Shown in pieces: positions 16,101 through 20,289 of a stretch of 20,289 bases of DNA. Location: NCBI GenBank assembly GCA_900768625.1, contig CAAGDO010000292.1:1-20289 (forward strand). Direction: 5' to 3'. The stretch comes from Bacteroidaceae bacterium (lineage in GTDB: Bacteria > Bacteroidota > Bacteroidia > Bacteroidales > Bacteroidaceae). The position numbers and the translations under genes are program-made. Under the pieces are notes generated by a model. That model was not told where the DNA came from, did no database searches, and worked only from the letters and a program-made list of their open reading frames with translations. The first letter of the stretch is position 1; every line of letters starts with the position of its first letter.

Positions 16101-17390
16101 GCGGAATTGGTCGGACAATGGCTCCTCGAATATGGGTTTGCTTTCATTGACAAGACGTTGCCAGGCGGAACCTATCAGTTGCTGTCTGCTCCGTTGAGAG
16201 GTATGCTGACGGGAGATATGTTCGTTCAGGCTGCGGGTCGTCGAGATGAGTGGGACAAATGGAGAAAGACGGTTGATGCAAATGGTTTCCACACCAACTA
16301 TTTCACCTCGGTTGCTGACAATGGCAAGAGCCCAAACTCCGACTACGTGGAGAACCGCGTGAACCCCATCATCTATCAGCGCTTTTTCAGTCGGACAGTG
16401 TCGAATGCCGTCATGACGCGTGCCGTAAGCACGAAGGATGCTGCCATCAATCATACGGACTGGTCGCGGTCATTCAACGCTGTCGGTACACGTTATGCAG
16501 CTGGACAGGGTTTTGCTTTGAAGGTGAAAGATGGGGGTTCCCATACTTTCCACTTCCCTAAATCGCATGGTATATATCAATACTATGACATCACAGGAAA
16601 ACCCTTGAACAAAAAAGAAGCTGTCAATCATACGGGTTTGGGTCAGCTTATGGTGGACTATACAAGCACGATGCCCTATCGTGTGGATTTGGGCCGTCTG
16701 AGCAACGGAACGGATTTCCTCTTTGGTAATCCCTTCATGGCTCATATCAATATCCGGCAGTTCTTAAATGATAACAGGAATTTGATTTCTTCTCTTCAGA
16801 TCTACAGAAATGGGGAATATGTGACCATCTCTTCCGATGGAATCTCTTCCAGCGCTAATGCTCCGACGACAATCCATCCGATGGAGGCCGTTGTCTTGAA
16901 TGCCAGACAGGCAGGTATGGAACTTTCGGTCGTGTTGACGGAGAGTATGATTGTGCAGGCGAATAGCCGTGCCGCCCGTATACGCGCGGTGTCATCTTCT
17001 CCGCGGATTTACTTGACGGCTCGCGTCAAGAACCACGTTTCTTCCTGTGTGGCTGTGCAGTCTGTGTCAGCGTCCGATGCTTATCGAAATGGTGAAGACG
17101 TTCCCTATTTGCTGGAAACAGAGGCGAAACCTGATGTGGCCGTCTACACGGTGGCCAATGGCGAAGCGCTCTCCGTTCAGCGCATGAAAGCGGCTCACCG
17201 CATTCCTGTGGGCTTCTATATGCATAGAAAAGGCCAGGTGAAACTCTCCTTCAAGATGCAAGGCAAGGGTTGGGATGGCTGGCATTTCGTGGATGGTCAG
17301 ACGGGTAAACGATATCCGCTGAACAAACCTGTTACGCTCACCCATGTCGCAACAGGCTCCAACCGTTTCTATCTGGAGAAAGCGCGTTGA
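13113..17390 (+). CDS. Large repeat-containing surface lipoprotein (1425 aa)
   Basis: A lipoprotein signal ends in GVNSC followed by NDDD, which suggests an acidic post-Cys export signal. Four diverged repeats of about 150-190 residues fill residues about 45-225, 226-380, 476-650 and 660-820. Each has a (V/M)GF(x)L-type strand (QKAGFL, TEVGFYV, KRVGFVL, QEVGFIL) and ends in a similar strand (VYYAFV, VHYAFV, IYNAFI, NGVYL). An Ig-like stretch (about 381-475) interrupts them, and DYDGDGVMD (about 821-829) resembles a calcium-binding loop. A TWIGKKSTDW module starts at 937. The C-terminus (VGFYMHRKGQVKLSFKM ... NRFYLEKAR) resembles a Bacteroidetes beta-sandwich tail. It is probably a cell-surface adhesin or matrix protein. 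No enzymatic motif is seen. It is the last gene of the + strand block. Confidence 0.88.
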   Translation: MKFKILSWMMFALLFLGVNSCNDDDLFFGDGSILSSKQQNNSGSSHLVLQEDGYWRATERVPLVGQGRIVDNVSLSLVSAVDISQNTNALVDTDLDNCFKPGEIVSADLLLNQIVSVRDLNRVYAGGQKAGFLCKNLGSSVLGLNVLQGFWVDTYLKGEKQEHHLFNNASSVLDLGVGNVSGGTDSSTFLVEAEFKKPFDEVRLGMAGVEAEVVKTIGVYYAFVGENPMIPAVNNGNAYFNNKVTSPYEGSYVSASRDKLIDDDLSNGIEIGTLSNLFQPHMSVDFGREVPAGTEVGFYVTSGSLLNLGVGQSVLLKTLDENGKEVEHYSHTKVVALGLAGGGKYIYSLKTTKPCHGVSIAFLGLKVDLGAAVVHYAFVREKTTVDPSSYFTMGNATVYNPNYRFVDVEKGTVTYKLVEGPNRNTASIEKEEHGTGYLLKGMNITGNYKIQATYKDENGKEYEQFFVITRLKKLQSNCEECLVNTRDNPNRYEAYSPDGFKVVTLGGEAEKMMANVVSEDTKLYAHFTSVNLLTVISDYALIGVKRIDGQKINSKGKKKRVGFVLSKSFNFLSANILQFMRIKLYNGDKPVESTIAKQNNGVSLSLVGASKDKVRFSIDTDEEFDRVELFTTGLANIQLGELKIYNAFIEEPTDCGDPGEECMQLISNGNYGAVARVEFQGVVNVGATSVNWGNMVDNSLESFAVVAVPVKVGDGTTIKVKFNTIKANQEVGFILTGITGVTNVSLINAMKIKAIPVNKDNESNGETSSGGLLGLKLVGSGDKTYVSVTPDYDFNELQLMIVDVVGALKELNVNGVYLRPDYDGDGVMDCVKDELSTEITNLYVEPQDICIGGKAAFRVDGGETGVTYQLEFEDKHDSKKTYKGDVTINETGYLDFTDKTFFRTLPIGEYYVSVLKGDGTLVLNKKGDLTIHPLETTWIGKKSTDWNDWENWDRGTPWHCTNVILPSPLSPLSHYPELKENAGKAYCCQNIHFEPGAELVGQWLLEYGFAFIDKTLPGGTYQLLSAPLRGMLTGDMFVQAAGRRDEWDKWRKTVDANGFHTNYFTSVADNGKSPNSDYVENRVNPIIYQRFFSRTVSNAVMTRAVSTKDAAINHTDWSRSFNAVGTRYAAGQGFALKVKDGGSHTFHFPKSHGIYQYYDITGKPLNKKEAVNHTGLGQLMVDYTSTMPYRVDLGRLSNGTDFLFGNPFMAHINIRQFLNDNRNLISSLQIYRNGEYVTISSDGISSSANAPTTIHPMEAVVLNARQAGMELSVVLTESMIVQANSRAARIRAVSSSPRIYLTARVKNHVSSCVAVQSVSASDAYRNGEDVPYLLETEAKPDVAVYTVANGEALSVQRMKAAHRIPVGFYMHRKGQVKLSFKMQGKGWDGWHFVDGQTGKRYPLNKPVTLTHVATGSNRFYLEKAR
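16011..16031 (+). repeat. Short CT-rich tandem repeat within the large lipoprotein gene
   Basis: Two copies of the 9-bp unit TCTCCTCTC (16011-16019, 16020-16028) plus TCT encode Ser-Pro-Leu-Ser-Pro-Leu-Ser just after the NVILP strand of the TWIGKKSTDW module. The unit length preserves the frame, so slippage would lengthen a Ser/Pro loop and not cause a frameshift. Confidence 0.75.
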
Positions 17391-17411
17391 CAATGAACTT
17401 TGATTGAAAAG

Positions 17412-17448
17412 AATCGGTGTAATTCCATGTGAGTTGCACCGATTTTTT
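17412..17448 (+). terminator. Intrinsic terminator after the large lipoprotein gene
   Basis: Arms AATCGGTG (17412-17419) and CACCGATT (17437-17444) pair, and the stem extends inward with G-U and A-U pairs. It is followed by a run of six T (17443-17448). It lies 21 bp after the stop at 17390 and closes the + strand polysaccharide/surface block. Confidence 0.88.
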
Positions 17449-17509
17449 GGATCTGTCCCTCCGTTGAATGAACGCACGAAGGCAGGAATGTGATGACAAG
17501 TCCTGATGA

Positions 17510-17543
17510 AAGTGACCGACCGCCAACTGCTGTACGGTCACTT
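17510..17543. other. Hairpin in the convergent intergenic region
   Basis: Nine-base arms AAGTGACCG (17510-17518) and CGGTCACTT (17535-17543) pair perfectly around a 16-base loop. No T-run follows on either strand. The loop sequence CCGCCAA (17520-17526) can alternatively pair with TTGGCGG (17565-17571). The 287-bp region 17391-17677 holds this hairpin and two terminators, and no credible gene. Confidence 0.5.
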
Positions 17544-17602
17544 CCCATGGGGTTCGGGAAGAATTTGGCGGCGTTTCGCAACGACTTGCCACGGGACGCA
17601 TG

Positions 17603-17646
17603 CAAACAAAATCCCCCTCAGCAACAGATTGGTGCTGAGGGGGATT
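17603..17646 (-). terminator. Intrinsic terminator of the DUF4923-like gene
   Basis: A perfect 14-bp stem (17610-17623 with 17633-17646; core CCCCCTCAGCA / TGCTGAGGGGG) encloses a 9-base loop. On the - strand it is followed by a T-rich tract (TTTTGTTTG). It lies about 30 bp beyond the stop of the DUF4923-like gene and faces the + strand terminator at 17412-17448. Confidence 0.9.
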
Positions 17647-17677
17647 CTTGGATATGACGTTTTTTTCACCCGTGTTT

Positions 17678-18352
17678 TTACTTCTCGAGCTGGATGCCGA
17701 TGAGCATGCCGTCGTAGTTGTTGAGGAGCTGGCTGATGGTGGTGAGGGTTGACGAACCCTTTGACAGAACGGAAGCGCCCTTCACGAGGGTGAGGAGTTT
17801 GTCGCTGTCGACGAGGAGACTGAGCGTGTTGCCCGTCTTGGCGACGTGGGCGGTCATCGAGCCGAGTCCTGCGAGATAGGTGAGCTTCACGGTCTTCTTG
17901 GAAGAGTCGAGCGTGTAGGTGCCCGAAATGGTGCGCTTGCCGATGGTGGCCGTGTAGGTGTTGTCCTTGTTGAAGGTGTAGGAGCATACGCCTTTGCTGA
18001 TGCCAACCTTGGCGAGGTGGGTGTTGAGCTGTTCCTCAATCTTGCTGGCAGCAACTGCACCGCCGGCCTTGGCGAGGAGGTTCTCGGATTCAAACACGCA
18101 GTCGGCGCCGGTGTAGTTCCAAGTGCCCAGGAGGTCGCTCTGCGAAACGGTGGTGCTGCTGCCGAGAAGTGAGCTGAGCAGGTTGCCGAGCACGTCCGTA
18201 TTGGTCGAAGTGGAGGGAGTCGTTGTTGTGGTGCCGTTGCCCATAAGGATGGAGCTGGCCGTATTGCCAATCAGGTTGCCGCTGGTCGTTCCGCAGCTGG
18301 CAAGAAGCATCGTGCCGGCCAGAGCAGCCAGTGAAAGGGTTACTTTTTTCAT
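17678..18352 (-). CDS. DUF4923-like lipocalin-type lipoprotein (224 aa)
   Basis: A lipoprotein signal MKKVTLSLAALAGTMLLASC gives lipidated Cys20. A low-complexity Gly/Thr/Ser stretch (GNGTTTTTPSTSTNTD) acts as a linker, followed by a LGNLLSSLLG segment. The remaining domain matches the pattern I associate with DUF4923 (PF16270): LLGTWNYTGADCVFESENLL, then KEIEEQL-like helix (KIEEQLNTHLAKVGI), CSYTFNKDNTYTA, ISGTYTLDSSKKTVKLTY, and ISQLLNNYDGMLIGIQLEK at the C-terminus. The LxGTW start and alternating strands suggest a lipocalin-like barrel in the envelope. Function is unknown. The ATG at 18352 is chosen because it starts the signal peptide; in-frame codons further upstream encode no signal. 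It has its own promoter-like element and terminator. Confidence 0.88.
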   Translation of the reverse strand: MKKVTLSLAALAGTMLLASCGTTSGNLIGNTASSILMGNGTTTTTPSTSTNTDVLGNLLSSLLGSSTTVSQSDLLGTWNYTGADCVFESENLLAKAGGAVAASKIEEQLNTHLAKVGISKGVCSYTFNKDNTYTATIGKRTISGTYTLDSSKKTVKLTYLAGLGSMTAHVAKTGNTLSLLVDSDKLLTLVKGASVLSKGSSTLTTISQLLNNYDGMLIGIQLEK

Positions 18353-18386
18353 TGTTGTTTCGTTTACCTTTTGTTGTTTTCGTATG

Positions 18387-18418
18387 CAAAATTGGTAAAA
18401 AATGTTGGGGTGGACAAA
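18387..18418 (-). promoter_or_regulatory. Candidate Bacteroidetes-type promoter for the DUF4923-like gene
   Basis: Reading on the - strand, TTTG (complement of 18415-18418) is followed after 20 bases by CAATTTTG (complement of 18387-18394). This matches the Bacteroidetes -33 TTTG and -7 TAnnTTTG consensus in seven-of-eight fashion at the -7 element's fixed and free positions except the first T. Transcription would begin near 18380, giving a leader of about 28 bases. Confidence 0.45.
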
Positions 18419-18434
18419 CGGAAATCTACGAAAA

Positions 18435-18466
18435 GGCAAAGTTCAGTTCTGTAACTTTCCTTTTTT
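18435..18466. terminator. Weak, possibly bidirectional terminator after the patatin-like gene
   Basis: Arms GGC-AAAGTT (18435-18443) and AACTTT-CC (18453-18460) pair with one bulged C around a 9-base loop. The + strand side is followed by six T (18461-18466) and the - strand side by TTTT. On the - strand it lies about 30 bp after the patatin-like stop and just upstream of the candidate promoter of the next gene. Confidence 0.4.
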
Positions 18467-18493
18467 GTGCCTTGGCATTCTTCGCGTTTCGCC

Positions 18494-19357
18494 TTACTCC
18501 GGGCGCTCTGCTCGCTGCAGTGCCTCGTTCATGGCAGTGCGTCCGGCTTCAATGATGTCGGCGGCGCGGTCGAAATCGAAAAGTCCGAAGCGGTTGATGG
18601 GGATGTCGACGCTGATGTCGGGCGGTGTGATTTTCTGGGCAAGGATGGAGTTGCGCTGGATCATGATGTCGAAGGCGTCAAGGAGAAGGTTGACGACGTT
18701 GGCGTCCAGTCCTCGGCGCATGGCTTCGGGTATGATGCGTTCGAGCCAGCGTGACATGCGGCCTTCGCGTTCCTCGCTGTCGCGCTGGCGGAGGGCAGCG
18801 GCTTCGGGAGTGGAAGGTGCGCCCACATTGACGCTGATGAGGAGGTCATCGGGATGGCGTTTCACGCGGTTGAGGGGTAGGGGATTGACGAGTCCGCCGT
18901 CGACGAGGGTGTGCGGTCCGATGCTGACGGGTTTGAACACCGTCGGGATGGAAATCGACGAACGGATGGCGCGGAAGAGGCTTCCCTTGCGGAAGGCCAC
19001 TTCGAGACGTGTTTCGAGGTCAGTGGCCACAGCGCAGAAGGGGATGGGGAGCTCTTCGATGCGCACGTCGGGCACCAGTTCCTGAAGGGCATCCATCACG
19101 CGGTTGCCCTTGACGATATGGTTGAGGCTGAGGCTCCAGTCGGTGAGTGAGAACATTTCCTTGTGGCCGATGCCGCACATCCATTCTTTCACTTCCTGCA
19201 GGCGTCCGGCGGCATACATGCCCCCGATGAGGGCACCCATCGATGTGCCGGCCACGGAGGCGATTTCATAGCCTGCGGCTTCAAGGGCTTCGATGGCACC
19301 GATGTGCGCGTAGCCGCGGGCGCCGCCGCTGGAGAGGACGAGGGATACTTTTTTCAT
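18494..19357 (-). CDS. Patatin-like phospholipase (287 aa)
   Basis: This is a cytosolic or membrane-associated serine lipid acyl hydrolase of the patatin-like (RssA/YchK-type) family, acting through a Ser-Asp dyad. The oxyanion-hole loop SSGGARGYAHIG lies at residues 9-20. The nucleophile elbow GTSMG places Ser39, and VDGGLVNPLP contains the catalytic Asp153 in the D-G-G motif. All three motifs are intact and the length is usual for the bacterial single-domain type. There is no signal peptide; the MKKVSLVLSS start is the first beta-strand of the fold. The start codon lies 46 bp from the terminator of the upstream ndk gene. I could not identify a convincing promoter between them. The natural lipid substrate is unknown. 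Confidence 0.94.
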   Translation of the reverse strand: MKKVSLVLSSGGARGYAHIGAIEALEAAGYEIASVAGTSMGALIGGMYAAGRLQEVKEWMCGIGHKEMFSLTDWSLSLNHIVKGNRVMDALQELVPDVRIEELPIPFCAVATDLETRLEVAFRKGSLFRAIRSSISIPTVFKPVSIGPHTLVDGGLVNPLPLNRVKRHPDDLLISVNVGAPSTPEAAALRQRDSEEREGRMSRWLERIIPEAMRRGLDANVVNLLLDAFDIMIQRNSILAQKITPPDISVDIPINRFGLFDFDRAADIIEAGRTAMNEALQRAERPE

Positions 19358-19402
19358 TGGGGAGGGACGGGGGATGACCTGCGTGTGGGCGGGGGTGGTG
19401 AG

Positions 19403-19448
19403 AAAAATGAAGTTTCGGGTTTGGCTGTGAGGCTAACCCGAAACTTCA
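19403..19448 (-). terminator. Intrinsic terminator of ndk
   Basis: A perfect 14-bp stem (19408-19421 with 19435-19448; core GAAGTTTCGGGTT / AACCCGAAACTTC) encloses a 13-base loop. On the - strand it is followed by TTTTT (complement of 19403-19407). It lies about 54 bp beyond the ndk stop and separates ndk from the patatin-like gene. Confidence 0.9.
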
Positions 19449-19501
19449 GTCATGAATGTCTGGTTCTGACGGATATCGTACTCGCGAGAGGCGGGCGTGT
19501 G

Positions 19502-19969
19502 TCAGAATTCGTCGTTGGCATAGAGGAAGGGGAAGGTGCACTGCTCCCATTCGATGATTTCCTCATCGCGGAAGAAGCGGCGGAGTTCCACAGCTGCCGT
19601 TTCAGGTGAGTCGGAGGCGTGCACGATGTTTTCCTGGAAACTCATGCAATAGCTGCCGCGGATGGTGCCGGGAGCTGCGTGGCGTCCGTTGGTGGGGCCG
19701 GCCAGGGCGCGCACTGCTGCGATGGCGTCGACACCCTGCAGACACAATGCCACAACGGGAGCCGTCATCATCGAATCCTTAACGCGCTGGAAGAAGGGTT
19801 TTTCGCTGAGGTGGGCATAGTGCTCGGAGAGCAATTCGTCGGTGAGCATCATCATCTTCATGCCGCAGAGGTGAAGTCCTTTCTTTTCGAAAATGCTGAT
19901 GATTTCGCCCACGAGGGCGCGTTGCAGCGTGCAGGGCTTGAGCAGTACAAGGGTCTTTTCAATGGCCAT
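19502..19969 (-). CDS. ndk: Nucleoside diphosphate kinase (155 aa)
   Basis: The enzyme transfers the gamma-phosphate of ATP to nucleoside diphosphates through a phosphohistidine intermediate, balancing NTP and dNTP pools in the cytosol. The family signature NIVHASDSPETA places the catalytic His117. Other recognisable conserved sites are LLKP (Lys11), Tyr51, and the AAPGTIRG loop (Arg104). The length of 155 residues and the CTFPFLYANDEF ending match Bacteroidetes members. The ATG at 19969 begins MAIEKTLVLLKP, the first strand of the fold. A strong terminator follows the gene. Upstream, a TAACTTTA element on the - strand (complement of 20056-20063) is the only -7-like candidate and lacks a clear -33 partner. 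Confidence 0.97.
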   Translation of the reverse strand: MAIEKTLVLLKPCTLQRALVGEIISIFEKKGLHLCGMKMMMLTDELLSEHYAHLSEKPFFQRVKDSMMTAPVVALCLQGVDAIAAVRALAGPTNGRHAAPGTIRGSYCMSFQENIVHASDSPETAAVELRRFFRDEEIIEWEQCTFPFLYANDEF

Positions 19970-20163
19970 AATCTTAGGGTCGGTTTTGGGGTTTATAAGG
20001 TTGAATGTTTTGTTGGTGTTTTCGTTTTGCGAAGTGGAGTTTCCATCTCACGCCGTAAAGTTAGCCATAATTTCCAATCCGAAGGTGTTCTATCGGAGAA
20101 AAATGATAACCGACATGAAGATTGGCCTTCTTGGGGGCGGAGCCGACGTTGATTGCCGTATCT

Positions 20164-20175
20164 TTTTCCGGAAAA
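20164..20175. promoter_or_regulatory. 12-bp perfect palindrome, possible operator
   Basis: TTTTCCGGAAAA is a perfect palindrome in the divergent intergenic region, about 195 bases upstream of ndk and about 105 bases upstream of the candidate rightward promoter. Symmetry of this kind fits a dimeric regulator site, but no regulator gene is in view. Confidence 0.3.
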
Positions 20176-20256
20176 TTCTGCTAAAATATGCCGAATAGCT
20201 AAAAATGAGCGATTTACAAGTGTTTCACCTCAATAGAGGTAATGACTTGGTAATAG

Positions 20257-20285
20257 TTTTAACTTCTGTATTATACATAAGTTTG
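20257..20285 (+). promoter_or_regulatory. Candidate Bacteroidetes-type promoter reading out of the window
   Basis: TAAGTTTG (20278-20285) is an exact match to the -7 consensus TAnnTTTG. A TTTT at 20257-20260, 17 bases upstream, could be a weak -33 element. The surrounding sequence is AT-rich. It would drive a + strand gene starting just beyond the window's right end. Confidence 0.45.
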
Positions 20286-20289
20286 CATT

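Larger units (their letters stand above)
19970..20289. other. Gene-poor intergenic region upstream of ndk
   Basis: No credible gene is seen in these 320 bases. An ATG at 20103 opens a 31-codon + strand frame (starting MITDMKIGLLGGG) that matches no family I know. The region contains a 12-bp palindrome (20164-20175), a small hairpin (20227-20240: ACCTC-AATA-GAGGT), a weak leftward -7-like element for ndk (20056-20063), and a candidate rightward promoter at its end. It probably serves ndk on one side and an unseen divergent gene on the other. Confidence 0.55.

Noticed and set aside
17390..17390. Type IX secretion C-terminal signal on the giant lipoprotein
   Set aside because: The protein ends in NRFYLEKAR after a beta-sandwich-like tail but begins with a clear lipobox. 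I see no convincing T9SS sorting domain, so lipid anchoring is the simpler reading.
17506..17703. 65-codon + strand open frame in the convergent gap
   Set aside because: It runs through a hairpin and a terminator and into the antisense of the DUF4923-like gene, with no recognisable protein feature.

Overview
The window looks like chromosomal DNA of a Bacteroidales bacterium, most plausibly Prevotellaceae-like (inference). The grounds are lipoproteins with short lipoboxes, a fimbrillin-like protein, a DUF4923-type lipoprotein, A-rich rather than Shine-Dalgarno start contexts, and promoter-like TTTG / TAnnTTTG elements. No rRNA, tRNA, CRISPR array, insertion sequence or phage gene is visible.

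Positions 109-17390, all on the + strand, hold the downstream part of an exopolysaccharide/capsule locus. It opens with three GT4-type glycosyltransferases and a short-form phosphoglycosyl transferase that would start the repeat unit on undecaprenyl phosphate. Next comes a tightly overlapped trio: a PqqD-like small protein, an NTP_transf_5-type nucleotidyltransferase and an HprK/PEPCK-like P-loop protein. Then come the export genes, a Wza-like outer-membrane lipoprotein and a Wzc-like tyrosine autokinase fused to its chain-length domain. No flippase (Wzx) or polymerase (Wzy) is present, so those are probably encoded to the left of the window.

The same strand continues with a 63-aa peptide gene and three envelope proteins: a fimbrillin-like lipoprotein carrying what looks like a catalytically dead PI-PLC fold, an OmpA-family protein, and a 1425-aa lipoprotein with four diverged N-terminal repeats and a separate C-terminal module. 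Spacing is short throughout (overlaps to about 67 bp) and the first convincing terminator is at 17412-17448, so much of this could be one transcription unit. The parts of the two large lipoproteins likely to be exposed are distinctly AT-rich compared with their flanks.

Positions 17678-19969, all on the - strand, hold housekeeping-type genes: a DUF4923-like lipoprotein, a patatin-like phospholipase and nucleoside diphosphate kinase (ndk). The first and last are followed by strong intrinsic terminators and the middle one by a weaker hairpin. The last 320 bases contain no convincing gene but end in a candidate rightward promoter.

The most unusual features are the PqqD/nucleotidyltransferase/HprK-like trio together with a small peptide gene inside a polysaccharide locus, the fimbrillin/dead PI-PLC fusion, a 30-bp cysteine-encoding tandem repeat inside the nucleotidyltransferase, and the mosaic base composition of the surface proteins.
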